64,000 bases of DNA from Hymenobacter armeniacus (GCF_014699055.1 NZ_JACXAC010000006.1:124001-188000); one strand, 5' to 3'; positions 17,209 through 27,026 are shown, numbered from the stretch's first letter. Notes: generated by a model not told the origin, from the sequence alone. Numbers and translations: made by a program.

Positions 17209-17350
17209 GAATAAATGTACTAATTCCCAGCGACTTTCGCAATCGTTTGCGGAAACACCCGCCTCTTTTTTGCGGGCCGTCATGGGCTAGCTGCGGCGGC
17301 ATTGGTGGCCCGGCCGCGCATTTTTTCCGCCATTCCAACTTTGGGCGCCG

Positions 17351-17358
17351 TACTTTTG
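17351..17358 (+). promoter_or_regulatory. -7 element for pyrG
   Basis: TACTTTTG fits TAnnTTTG and ends only 9 bases before the pyrG ATG at 17368, implying a very short or leaderless mRNA if it is used. Confidence 0.45.
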
Positions 17359-17367
17359 ACTCCCGTC

Positions 17368-19014
<1,647 letters not shown>

Positions 19015-19028
19015 GCAGGTTTCAAAGC

Positions 19029-19156
19029 AATTGCAGACGCCTGTCGTCCTGAGCGCAGCGAAGGACCTTATCACGTCAAAACGGTTTGTGGTAATTCTTT
19101 TTACCCAAGCGCGATAAGGTTCTTCGCTGCGCTCAGGAGGACAGGCGTCTGCAATT
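19029..19156. repeat. 44-base near-perfect inverted repeat between pyrG and yidC
   Basis: Arms at 19029-19072 and 19113-19156 are reverse complements at 42 of 44 positions, with a 40-base loop. Each arm carries CCTGAGCGCAGCGAAGGA or its variant, a core I associate with intergenic repeats in Hymenobacter and relatives. The hairpin lies just after the pyrG stop and before the yidC promoter, so it may also end pyrG transcription. Confidence 0.85.
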
Positions 19157-19201
19157 ATTTATTCCTCTTTTTCATTCTTCATTAAGCGCAGCGTCCCGCC
19201 G

Positions 19202-19209
19202 TACCTTTG
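19202..19209 (+). promoter_or_regulatory. -7 element for yidC
   Basis: TACCTTTG lies 24 bases before the yidC ATG, matching the Bacteroidota -7 consensus and placed beyond the inverted repeat. Confidence 0.55.
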
Positions 19210-19233
19210 CCCCTTCGCAACTTTAACATCGTA

Positions 19234-21015
19234 ATGGATAGAAATCAAGCAACCGGCCTGTTCCTCATCTCGGCCTTGCTCCTCGTGTACCTGTTTTTCT
19301 TCAGCCCGAAGAAGGACGAGAAAGCCGCCGGCAAAACGCCCCCGGCCACTACTGCGGCGGCCACGCCAGCCGCGGCTCCGGCCGCCGCCGCACTGGCCCC
19401 CGAAACCGCCCTCGACACCACGGCCGGCCCGGCCCAGGACCTGCACCTGACCAACGCCAACCTCGACGTGACGCTCTCGACGCGCGGCGGCCGCGTGACG
19501 GCCGTGCGCCTGCTGAAGTACAAGACTTTTTTCGGCCAGCCGCTGGACTTGTTCGACGCCAAAAGCGCCCGCATGGATACCCGCTTCCGTACCGTGGACG
19601 GCAAAACCATCAAGTTTTCGGACTTGAATTTTCAGGCTGCGCCCTCGCAAGCCAACGGCGCGTCGGTGCTCACGTTCACGGCGCCCGTGGCCGGGGGGCA
19701 GATTGTGCAGACCTACTCGCTGCCCGCCAACAGCTTTGAAGTGAAGTACGACCTGCGCCTGGTGGGCTTGGAGCGCACCGTGGCCCAGGAGCCGCTCACC
19801 TTCAGCTTCGTGGACCAGGTGCGCCAGACCGAGCAGGACCTCAAGCAGAACCGCAACCACACCACCATCAACCATTACCTTGCCGCTGGCGACCAGGGCG
19901 CCTTGGCCGAAGCCAGCGAGAAGCCCGAGGAATTCAAAGCCGGCGGACCGGTGAAATGGGCGGCGCACAAGCACGACTTTTTTGTGGCCGGCCTCATTGC
20001 CGACCAGCAGCCTTTCGCTGGCGGCGCGTTCAATTCGAACGTGAACCTGGAAGACCCCAAAACCATCAAAACGCTGAGCAGCACGCTCTCCATTCCGGTG
20101 GCCGAGGTGGAGCAGGGCCGCGGCCAGTACCGCTTCTATTTCGGCCCCAATGCCTTCAACACCCTGAAGGAAGTGGCGCCGGAGTTCGACCGCAACGTGT
20201 ACCTCGGCTGGGGCTTGTTTCGCTGGGTAAACCGCTTCGTGGTGCTGCCCGTGTTCCATTTCCTGGAGCAATACATCAGCTCCTACGGCATCATCATCCT
20301 GCTGTTGGTGGTGCTCATCAAACTGGTAACGTGGCCCTTGACCTACAAAACTTACGAAAGCCAGGCCCGCATGAAAGTGCTGAAGCCCGAGCTCGACGAG
20401 CTGAAGGCCAAGTACGGCGACGACCAGACCAAGGTGCAGCAGGAGACCATGAAGCTCTACCAGACCTTCGGCGTGAGCCCGCTGAGCGGCTGCGTGCCCA
20501 CGCTGCTCACGCTGCCCATCCTGTTTGCCATGTTCCAGTTCTTCCCCAACGCCATTGAGCTGCGTCAGCAGAGTTTCTTGTGGGCCAAGGACTTGAGCTC
20601 CTACGACGTGTTTGCCAAACTGCCTTTCTACATCAAGTGGTACGGCGACCACATCAGCATGTTCACGCTGCTCATGACGGCCTCCACCCTGGTGATGACC
20701 TGGCAGAGCAACCAGATGAACACGGCCATGCAGGGCCCGATGAAGACGTACAGCTACCTGATGCCCATCATCTTCCTGTTCGTGCTGAACAGCTTTGCGG
20801 CCGGCCTCACCTGGTACTACTTCGTGTCGAACGTCATCACTTTCGCGCAGCAGGCCATCACCCGCGGCCTGGTGGATGACACCAAGATTCGCGCCCAGCT
20901 CGAAGCCAACAAAATCAAGAACAAGGACAAGAAGCCCAGCGGCCTGCAGGGCCGCATTGCCGAAGCCATGAAGGCCGCGCAGGAGCGCGAAGCCCAGGCC
21001 AAGCGCAAGTCGTAA
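19234..21015 (+). CDS. yidC: membrane protein insertase YidC
   Basis: Inserts and folds inner-membrane proteins, alone or with SecYEG. The 593-residue protein has the Gram-negative architecture: an N-terminal transmembrane anchor (TGLFLISALLLVYLFFF, residues ~7-23), an Ala/Pro-rich linker, a large periplasmic beta-sandwich domain (~70-340), and the conserved C-terminal core with five membrane segments (from IILLLVVLIKLVTWPL). The signature QQETMKLYQTFGVSPLSGC precedes membrane segment 3. The C-terminus is basic (KIKNKDKK, then QAKRKS), suited to ribosome contact. The start at 19234 gives the canonical MDRNQ. Confidence 0.97.
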   Translation: MDRNQATGLFLISALLLVYLFFFSPKKDEKAAGKTPPATTAAATPAAAPAAAALAPETALDTTAGPAQDLHLTNANLDVTLSTRGGRVTAVRLLKYKTFFGQPLDLFDAKSARMDTRFRTVDGKTIKFSDLNFQAAPSQANGASVLTFTAPVAGGQIVQTYSLPANSFEVKYDLRLVGLERTVAQEPLTFSFVDQVRQTEQDLKQNRNHTTINHYLAAGDQGALAEASEKPEEFKAGGPVKWAAHKHDFFVAGLIADQQPFAGGAFNSNVNLEDPKTIKTLSSTLSIPVAEVEQGRGQYRFYFGPNAFNTLKEVAPEFDRNVYLGWGLFRWVNRFVVLPVFHFLEQYISSYGIIILLLVVLIKLVTWPLTYKTYESQARMKVLKPELDELKAKYGDDQTKVQQETMKLYQTFGVSPLSGCVPTLLTLPILFAMFQFFPNAIELRQQSFLWAKDLSSYDVFAKLPFYIKWYGDHISMFTLLMTASTLVMTWQSNQMNTAMQGPMKTYSYLMPIIFLFVLNSFAAGLTWYYFVSNVITFAQQAITRGLVDDTKIRAQLEANKIKNKDKKPSGLQGRIAEAMKAAQEREAQAKRKS

Positions 21016-21047
21016 TCTTTCCCGTCATCCGGAATGGGTGGCGGGCC

Positions 21048-21098
21048 AAAACCGGCAGAACGAAGACCATAGGCACGGTTTTCGTTCTGCCGGTTTTT
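21048..21098 (+). terminator. yidC terminator
   Basis: Perfect 17-bp inverted repeat (21048-21064 with 21081-21097), 16-base loop, ending in six T. It lies 32 bases past the yidC stop. Confidence 0.85.
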
Positions 21099-21143
21099 TG
21101 TTTGCCTACATTCACGCGGCAATTCCTTTTATACCCCCCCGTC

Positions 21144-21680
21144 ATGCGCCACTTCGCCCTGCTGCTGTTCCTGTTTGCTTTCGGCCTCGCGCTGCCCGCC
21201 TGCGCCCAAAAAGTCGCCTCCAAAACCCAGAAGGTGAAGGTAAAAAAGGCCAAAAGCAGCACAAAGCCCGTGGCTGCCGCCAAGCCCGCGGCCGAGGAAA
21301 GCCCGGTCATCACCTTCGAGCGGACGCCCTGCTTCGGCACTTGTCCGGCCTACCGCATGCAGGTGTTTGCCGATGGGCGCGTGCTGTACGAAGGCCGGCG
21401 CGGCGTGCCGTTTGTGGGCCAGAAAGAGCTTAGGCTGTCCAAAGCCGCTGTCGACGACTTGCTGCGCCAGGCCAAGGAAGCGCATTTCGACCAGTTTGCT
21501 GAGCAATACACCCAGCACACCACCGACCTGCCCAGCACCATCATTGGCGTGCGGCAGGCCAACGGCCAGCTCAAAGTGGTGCGGGTAGAAGAAGGCGAAC
21601 CCGAAAACGTGCGGCAGCTCGTCACCTATTTCGGGCACCAGTTCGACCCGTTGGTTCAGTCCACCGCGGCCGACAGGTAG
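21144..21680 (+). CDS. DUF6438-domain lipoprotein
   Basis: A 178-residue probable lipoprotein: signal MRHFALLLFLFAFGLALPAC with the lipobox LPAC (Cys 20). A Lys/Ala-rich linker (~residues 22-50) leads to a DUF6438-like domain marked by ITFERTPCFGTCPAYRMQV, GRVLYEG and a regular set of strands. The domain typically has these two Cys in CFGTCP. Function is not known. The ATG at 21144 is preferred over an upstream in-frame start 14 codons earlier because it directly begins the signal peptide. It is transcribed separately from yidC, which has a terminator in between. Confidence 0.85.
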   Translation: MRHFALLLFLFAFGLALPACAQKVASKTQKVKVKKAKSSTKPVAAAKPAAEESPVITFERTPCFGTCPAYRMQVFADGRVLYEGRRGVPFVGQKELRLSKAAVDDLLRQAKEAHFDQFAEQYTQHTTDLPSTIIGVRQANGQLKVVRVEEGEPENVRQLVTYFGHQFDPLVQSTAADR

Positions 21681-21704
21681 GGCGCGCCCCAGTCGCGGGC
21701 CGGC

Positions 21705-22562
21705 TCATTTTCCTTCCGAAGGCGCGGGCTTGAACACCGTGCGAAACGCCTTCAGCGCCGCCGGATGGTAGATGGTGGCGTGCGACTCCTGCGGCATGGC
21801 CTCGGAATAGGCAGTGATGCGCCCCCCCGGTTTGCTGTTTAGCAGCTTGGCCAACTGGCTCACGACGTCCGGGTCGCCATCGCGGCTGATGGCCAGAAAC
21901 ACGGTTTTGAGCTGGCTGCTCTTGGCCGTGAACCAAGGCAACTTGCTGGCTTCTTTTGCCAGCTGGCCGTTGTTCCACCACAGACTGGGGTCGAAGGCTA
22001 GGTAGGTATTGAACAGTTCGGGCTCCAGCAGCAGCGTTTCGACCACGAACAAGCCCGCCAGCGACTCGCCCACGATGGCCGTTTCGGCAGTGGTGCGGTA
22101 GCGCTTTTTCACGGCCGGCATCAATTCCTCGCGCAGAAATTGACGGTAAGCAGCCGAGCCGCCCACTCGGGGGGCTATTTTCTTGTCCTTCTCGTTGGTG
22201 GTGGGCCCGGTGAGGTCGCGCCGCCGCTCGGTGTTTTCGATGCCGACTAGGATGAACGGCCGCATCGTGCCATTGCCCACCGAGACTTGCACCAAGCCGG
22301 CTACGTGCAAAAAATCCTCCTGCATGCCGCCATCCGGCATGTAAAGCACCGGCAGCTGCAGCGTAGTCGATTCGGCATAGCCCGCCGGCAGGTACACGTT
22401 GATGCGGCGCGTTTCGCCCAGCGCCTTGGAGGCAATGGTGAACGTCTGCCCCATCACCAGCGGGGCAGCTTCGGAGGCAGCACCAGCGGCTTGGCCACGC
22501 ACGGCGCCCGCCCACGGCAGGGCCAGCAGCACCAGTAGAATCGACGGGCGGAGAAAGCGCAT
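21705..22562 (-). CDS. secreted alpha/beta-hydrolase, esterase D/Fes-like family
   Basis: A 285-residue exported esterase-like protein. A signal peptide covers residues ~1-25 (RPSILLVLLALPWAG, then RGQ). The alpha/beta-hydrolase core includes RINVYLPAGY, LYMPDGG, and the nucleophile elbow GESLAG. The likely catalytic His is in ESHATIYHPA near the C-terminus. The fold belongs to the esterase D / enterochelin esterase-like group (PF00756), which cleaves ester or thioester bonds of small acyl groups or siderophores. The substrate cannot be told from sequence. The next gene on the strand begins 30 bases upstream with the peptide-binding protein stop, so the two may be co-transcribed. Confidence 0.88.
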   Translation of the reverse strand: MRFLRPSILLVLLALPWAGAVRGQAAGAASEAAPLVMGQTFTIASKALGETRRINVYLPAGYAESTTLQLPVLYMPDGGMQEDFLHVAGLVQVSVGNGTMRPFILVGIENTERRRDLTGPTTNEKDKKIAPRVGGSAAYRQFLREELMPAVKKRYRTTAETAIVGESLAGLFVVETLLLEPELFNTYLAFDPSLWWNNGQLAKEASKLPWFTAKSSQLKTVFLAISRDGDPDVVSQLAKLLNSKPGGRITAYSEAMPQESHATIYHPAALKAFRTVFKPAPSEGK

Positions 22563-22592
22563 AACGAGTCAGATTAAAGGCGAAAAGGTGGG

Positions 22593-24287
22593 TCAGTCCT
22601 TGTGTACTCGCTCCAGCAGCAGCGTGTTCATGGGGTTGGGCGTGAGGCCGCGCACGTTGTTCTGCGTGAGGCGCACCACTTCGTCGTAATACAGGCTGAT
22701 AACGGGCGACTCTTCCACCACAATGCGGTCCATGGCCTGGTAGAGCGCCGTGCGCCGGGCCACGTCCTGGGTGCGGCGGGCTTCGTCGTAGAGCTTGTCG
22801 TACTGCGCGTTTTTGAAGTGGGTTTTGTCGGGGCCGCCGGGGCTGAAATTGGGGCTGTAGAACAGCGCCAGGTAGTTTTCGGCGTCGGGGTAGTCGCCCA
22901 GCCAGCTTTTGGCGAAAAAGGCCACCCGGCCGTTGTCCACTAGGTCCTGCTGCGCCGCCGATTGGTTGATGTCAATCTGGACCTGCACGCCCACGTCGGC
23001 CCATTGCTTTTGCAGGTACTCCCCTATCTCCTTGCGTTCCAGCACGGTGCTTAGGCGCAGGCGCAGCGGCTTGCCGGGGCCGTAGCCCCCGGCGCGCAGC
23101 AGTTGCCGGGCCTTTTGCGGCTGGTAGCTGTAGCCCGGCACTTCCTTCTCCGAGAACGACGGCAAGGCCTTGGGCACGAAACCGGAGGTGCCGGCCGTGC
23201 CCACCCGGTTCAGCAGGTAAGTCAGCATTTCGGGCTTATTGAGGGCGTAGTTCAAGGCCTGGCGCACACGCTTGTCGCGCAGGGCCCGGCCCTGCACGGC
23301 CTGCTCCCCCGTCAGGTTAGCCGAATCCAACTGAATGCCGAGGTACTCCGTGTTCAGGTACGGCACCTTCTGCACCGTGAATTTGCCCTTAAAATCCTCT
23401 CGGATGGTGCCGTCCGGGTGCATAATCAGGTCGCGCGAACCGGCCCGGATGCCCGACAGGAAATCCAGCTTGCCCTGCATAAAAGTCAGAAACTCGGTCT
23501 TGCGGTCGGGCAGAAAGCTGATGGCCACGGCGTCCAGATAGGGCAAGGCTTTGCCCTGCCGGTCGCGCCGCCAGTAGCTGGGGTTGCGCTCGTAGAGCAG
23601 GATATTGCCCTCGTCCCAGAGCTTGAACCGGAACGGGCCCGTGCCCACCGGGTGCTCGCGGAAGTCTTTGCCGTACTTGGCCACGGCTTCGTGCGGCACC
23701 ACGTAGGCATAGGGCATGGTCAGAATGCCCAGAAACGGCACAAACGGCTCCTTCAAATGAATGCGCAGCGTGGAGTCGTTCGCGGCCACGAAGGCCGTGT
23801 CGCTGGGCGAGCCGTCGGGCTTCTCCAGGATTTTGCCCCGAAAAATCCAGCCGCCGGTGCTGGCCGTGGCCGCGTCCAGAATGCGCTTGAAGCTGTAAAC
23901 GAAGTCGGCAGCTTTCACTTCGCGGCCTTTGCCGCCCGGAAAAACGTCGCTGTCGTGAAAGCGCACGCCCTTGCGCAGCACGAAGGTGTAGAGGCGGCCA
24001 TCGGGCGAAATGCTATAGCGCCGGGCCAGGGCCGGAGCGGGCAGCAGGGTCGAATCCAGCTCCACCAGCCCGCTGTAGAGCTGGCCTACCGCCCACCAGT
24101 TGGCCTGGTTGCGGGCAAAAGCGGGGTCGAGCGAGGACAGGGCCTCGGGTTGGTTGTAGCGAAACACGCGGCGCTCGTCGGCGGCCGGGCGGGCCGCGTC
24201 GTGGCAGCCGGCCAGCGTTAGCAAGCCCAGCGAAAGTCCAAACCAGTTAGCCGAGAAGCCAGCCCAACGAGCCAAAAAAGGGGCCAT
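22593..24287 (-). CDS. ABC transporter substrate-binding lipoprotein, peptide family 5
   Basis: A 564-residue periplasmic binding protein of the oligopeptide/dipeptide group (SBP_bac_5). The N-terminus has a signal peptide with lipobox LAGC (Cys 28). Family features are the early LDPAFARNQANW, the LRKGVRFHD motif with Asp, VGTGPFRFK and the late SWLGDYPDAENYL. These proteins bind peptides, nickel or other solutes and pass them to an ABC permease. No permease or ATPase genes are next to it, so either they lie elsewhere or this is an orphan binding protein. It is upstream of, and possibly in one transcript with, the esterase. Confidence 0.92.
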   Translation of the reverse strand: MAPFLARWAGFSANWFGLSLGLLTLAGCHDAARPAADERRVFRYNQPEALSSLDPAFARNQANWWAVGQLYSGLVELDSTLLPAPALARRYSISPDGRLYTFVLRKGVRFHDSDVFPGGKGREVKAADFVYSFKRILDAATASTGGWIFRGKILEKPDGSPSDTAFVAANDSTLRIHLKEPFVPFLGILTMPYAYVVPHEAVAKYGKDFREHPVGTGPFRFKLWDEGNILLYERNPSYWRRDRQGKALPYLDAVAISFLPDRKTEFLTFMQGKLDFLSGIRAGSRDLIMHPDGTIREDFKGKFTVQKVPYLNTEYLGIQLDSANLTGEQAVQGRALRDKRVRQALNYALNKPEMLTYLLNRVGTAGTSGFVPKALPSFSEKEVPGYSYQPQKARQLLRAGGYGPGKPLRLRLSTVLERKEIGEYLQKQWADVGVQVQIDINQSAAQQDLVDNGRVAFFAKSWLGDYPDAENYLALFYSPNFSPGGPDKTHFKNAQYDKLYDEARRTQDVARRTALYQAMDRIVVEESPVISLYYDEVVRLTQNNVRGLTPNPMNTLLLERVHKD

Positions 24288-24352
24288 GCGAACAGGGAAA
24301 GAATGTATCTTTGTGCAATGCTACGGCAAAAGTTATTAGTTTTTAGTCGTCG

Positions 24353-24445
24353 GTTGCTCGTTGTCAGTTGTTAGTTGAAAGGCCCTTAAAAAGCCCACTA
24401 CCTGATGATGAAGCAACAAACCACTAACAACTGACAACGAACAAC
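24353..24445. repeat. inverted repeat of the TTGTCAGTTGTTAGT family, upstream of parA
   Basis: Arms at 24353-24375 and 24423-24445 are reverse complements at 22 of 23 positions. The same core recurs at about 27866, 56136-56223 and, degenerate, 56562-56638. It lies between the divergent peptide-binding and parA genes. A -7-like TATCTTTG at 24306-24313 is on its far side from parA. Confidence 0.75.
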
Positions 24446-24463
24446 TGACAACTAGAGAGACTC

Positions 24464-25270
24464 ATGGGAAAAATCATCGCGGTAGCCAATCAAAAAGGCG
24501 GGGTGGGCAAAACCACTACTTCCATCAACCTCGCGGCGTCCCTGGCCGCCCTGGACTACCGGACCCTGCTCGTCGACGCCGACCCCCAGGCCAACGCCAC
24601 TTCCGGCGTGGGCTACGACCCCAAGGACATCCAGAACAGCATCTACGAGTGCATGGTGGACGGCATCAACGCCCAGGACATCATCCTGCCCACCAACATC
24701 CTGCCCCACCTCGACCTCATGCCCTCCCACATCGACCTGGTGGGCGCCGAAGTGGAGATGATAAACCTGCCCAACCGCGAAGAAAAAATGAAGGAGGCCC
24801 TGCGCCCCCTCGCCGAGCAGTACGACTACATCATCATCGACTGCTCGCCGTCGCTGGGCCTCATCACGGTCAACGCCCTCACGGCCGCGCACTCGGTCAT
24901 CATCCCGGTGCAGTGCGAGTACTTCGCTCTCGAAGGCCTCGGCAAGCTCCTGAACACCATCAAAATCATCCAGAGCCGCCTCAACACCGACCTCGAAATC
25001 GAAGGCATCCTGCTCACGATGTACGACGTGCGCCTGCGCCTGAGCAACCAGGTGGTGGAAGAAGTGCGCATGCATTTCCAGCAGCTCGCCTTCGACACCA
25101 TCATTCCGCGCAACGTGAAGCTGAGCGAGTCGCCCAGCTTCGGCATCCCCGTCATTCTGCACGACGCTGAGAGTAAAGGCTCCATCAGCTACCTCAACCT
25201 GGCCCGCGAAATCGTGGAGAAAAACAGCGTGGAAGCCACCGAGGAAACGGCCGAGGACGAGCGGATTTAG
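24464..25270 (+). CDS. parA: chromosome partitioning ATPase ParA (Soj)
   Basis: Chromosome segregation ATPase that works with ParB bound at parS sites. The 268-residue length is normal for chromosomal Soj-type ParA without an N-terminal HTH. The deviant Walker A motif KGGVGKTT is at residues 11-18, switch I includes DADPQANAT, Walker B is YIIIDCSPSLGL, and QCEYFALEGL follows. The order parA, (orphan gene), parB, DUF5683, dapB, lepB matches the conserved Bacteroidota cluster, apart from the inserted orphan. The start ATG at 24464 gives the canonical MGKIIAVANQKGG. Confidence 0.98.
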   Translation: MGKIIAVANQKGGVGKTTTSINLAASLAALDYRTLLVDADPQANATSGVGYDPKDIQNSIYECMVDGINAQDIILPTNILPHLDLMPSHIDLVGAEVEMINLPNREEKMKEALRPLAEQYDYIIIDCSPSLGLITVNALTAAHSVIIPVQCEYFALEGLGKLLNTIKIIQSRLNTDLEIEGILLTMYDVRLRLSNQVVEEVRMHFQQLAFDTIIPRNVKLSESPSFGIPVILHDAESKGSISYLNLAREIVEKNSVEATEETAEDERI

Positions 25271-25380
25271 TTTTAGAACGTCATGTTGAGCGAAGTCGCA
25301 GCATCTCCACTGCGCAGGTAATCAACAGATGCTATAGTAGCAGAAGTCTCTTCTGATTATTAAAGCCCAGCCAGTTCCCG
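25271..25380. repeat. intergenic repeat-like sequence after parA
   Basis: The 110 bases hold GTCATGTTGAGCGAAGTCGC followed by AGCATCT, a sequence type common in intergenic repeats of this lineage, with a short opposite copy of the last seven bases about 20 bases on. No ORF. Confidence 0.4.
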
Positions 25381-25764
25381 ATGGCTTCTTCCTCCGAACA
25401 CCAGCCGCCAGATTTTCGGGTAAGCTACCGCATCTACAGCGCCGAAGAAGGCGGGCGCAAGAAGCCGCTCTTCCAGGGCATCCGGTGGGATTTTGCTTAC
25501 GAATACGAGGACATAAGCCCACCAAATCAGATAGTTGTGATTTGGCCGATATTCATCACACCATCTGGCGAAATGCTGCCCGAAGGTGAGCCCATGCCTA
25601 ATTCTGGCTTGGCTGATATGTATATTCTAAATTCTGCTTTTCGGGAATTTCACAGCCAGCACATAAAGCTTGGTACACGGGGTTATTTCCGAGAAGGTGG
25701 GCTAAATATCGGGCCGTGCGAGGTAGTTGAGGTGCTGGCGCTGCATCAGAATCCAAAGTTGTAG
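25381..25764 (+). CDS. orphan EF-Tu domain III-like protein
   Basis: A 127-residue protein that resembles only the third domain of elongation factor Tu. The N-terminal YRIYSAEEGGRKKPLFQGIR followed by W-x-F-x-Y matches the EF-Tu domain III opening (EGGR..P...GYRP.F), and the C-terminal GYFREGGLNIGPCEVVEVL matches the closing strand (REGGRTVGAGVVTEI). There is no GTPase domain, signal peptide or membrane segment. Such a beta-barrel could bind tRNA or EF-Ts-like partners, or simply be a small uncharacterised barrel. The coding sequence is visibly more AT-rich than its neighbours, and it sits within repeats between parA and parB, so it may be an acquired gene. Confidence 0.7.
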   Translation: MASSSEHQPPDFRVSYRIYSAEEGGRKKPLFQGIRWDFAYEYEDISPPNQIVVIWPIFITPSGEMLPEGEPMPNSGLADMYILNSAFREFHSQHIKLGTRGYFREGGLNIGPCEVVEVLALHQNPKL

Positions 25765-25771
25765 TGCCATA

Positions 25772-25876
25772 AGCCCCAGCGGGGCGACATATCGGTAGTA
25801 ACCCAAGCTTCTTCAGGTTCTCAAAGCCCCGTCGGGGCGGCATTCGTTGAACGAGGGCCGCCCCGACGGGGCTTTG
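25772..25876. repeat. GCCCC/GGGGC palindromic repeats after the orphan gene
   Basis: A short palindrome (GCCCCAGCGGGGC, 25772-25784) is followed by a perfect 20-bp inverted repeat (25822-25841 with 25857-25876, 15-base loop) built on AAAGCCCCGTCGGGGCGGC. The same type of element is often scattered between genes in Bacteroidota. It could also end transcription of the orphan gene. Confidence 0.75.
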
Positions 25877-25896
25877 CATTCGGGTCTTGCGTCTGG

Positions 25897-25922
25897 CTCC
25901 CCCTCTCCTTTGGGAGAGGGGG
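25897..25922. repeat. CCCCCTCTCC palindrome
   Basis: CTCCCCCTCTCC, TTTG loop, then GGAGAGGGGG, followed by CCGGGGGGGTGAGG. This is a common intergenic repeat in several bacterial groups. It lies between the previous repeat and parB. Confidence 0.65.
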
Positions 25923-25990
25923 CCGGGGGGGTGAGGCGCCCGTCAGAACGTCGCCCCAAACTTCTGGCTTGCCCTTCGCTGAACTCTCCG

Positions 25991-25998
25991 TATTTTTG
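25991..25998 (+). promoter_or_regulatory. -7 element for parB
   Basis: TATTTTTG fits TAnnTTTG and lies 44 bases before the parB ATG, after the repeats, so parB and the following genes may have their own promoter separate from parA. Confidence 0.45.
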
Positions 25999-26042
25999 AC
26001 GTTCGGTTGCCGCATGCCTTTTATGGGCCCGGCCGACGTACT

Positions 26043-27026
26043 ATGGCTCAAGAGAGAAACGAAGAGAAATTGCAAGCTGCTTTGGCCGCTGCCGCCGCGG
26101 TGAAACGCAAGGGTGGCCTGGGCCGCGGCCTCAATGCCCTGATTGAGGGCAGCTACGAGAAAAAAGGCGACCGGCCCGGTACCGGCGACCGGCTGGTGTC
26201 GCACCCAGTCAACTCGGTGGGCTTTATCTCGGTCGAGCACATCGAGGCCAACCCCTACCAGCCCCGCACCCACTTCGACCAGCAAGCCCTGCAGGAACTG
26301 GCCGACAGCATCAAAATCCAGGGCATTATCCAGCCCGTGACCCTGCGCCAGCTCGGCACCAACGCCTACCAGCTCATCTCGGGCGAGCGCCGCCTGCAGG
26401 CGTCAAAGCTGGCTGGTCTGGAGACGATTCCCGCCTACATCCGCAAGGCCGACGACCAGCAAATGCTGGAAATGGCCCTGATTGAGAACATTCAGCGCGA
26501 AAACCTGAATGCCATCGAAATCGCCCTCAGCTACCAGCGCCTGCTGAGCGAGTGCAACCTGCGCCAGGAAGAGCTGGGCGACCGGGTGGGCAAAAACCGC
26601 TCGACCGTGACGAACTACCTGCGCCTGCTCAAGCTGCCGCCCGATGTGCAGATTGGCCTGCGCGACGCCGCCATCAGCATGGGCCACGCCCGCGCCCTCA
26701 TTGGCCTCGACGACCCCAAGGCCCAGGTGGAGCTCTACCGCAAGATTGTGGCCGAAGAACTCTCCGTGCGCCGCGTGGAAGAGCTGGTGCGCAACGGCTT
26801 CGGCCGCCCCGCGCCTGAGTCGAACAGCAATGGCTCGGCCAACTCGGCTCCTGCTCAGCCGGCGGTGCCCGCCGCCGAACTGCGCCGCACCGAGCGCCAC
26901 CTCACCGACCGGTTTGGCTCGCGCGTGCAGGTGCGCCCCGGCCCCAAGGGCAACGGCGAAATCAAAATCGCCTTCGACTCGATTGAGGACATGCAGCGCA
27001 TCCTGCACATTCTGCATCCCTCGTAA
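26043..27026 (+). CDS. parB: chromosome partitioning protein ParB
   Basis: DNA-binding CTPase clamp that loads at parS and cooperates with ParA. The 327-residue protein has a basic N-terminal helix with LGRGLNAL (ParA-stimulating peptide), the ParB/Srx nuclease-like domain from about residue 60 (IEANPYQPR), the GERRLQA box (the CTP-binding GERR), and the HTH with RVGKNRSTVTNYLRLLKLP. The Ser/Ala-rich linker around 260-285 leads to the C-terminal dimerisation domain (GEIKIAFDSIEDMQRIL). The ATG at 26043 (MAQERNEEK) is preferred over an in-frame start 12 codons upstream. Confidence 0.97.
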   Translation: MAQERNEEKLQAALAAAAAVKRKGGLGRGLNALIEGSYEKKGDRPGTGDRLVSHPVNSVGFISVEHIEANPYQPRTHFDQQALQELADSIKIQGIIQPVTLRQLGTNAYQLISGERRLQASKLAGLETIPAYIRKADDQQMLEMALIENIQRENLNAIEIALSYQRLLSECNLRQEELGDRVGKNRSTVTNYLRLLKLPPDVQIGLRDAAISMGHARALIGLDDPKAQVELYRKIVAEELSVRRVEELVRNGFGRPAPESNSNGSANSAPAQPAVPAAELRRTERHLTDRFGSRVQVRPGPKGNGEIKIAFDSIEDMQRILHILHPS

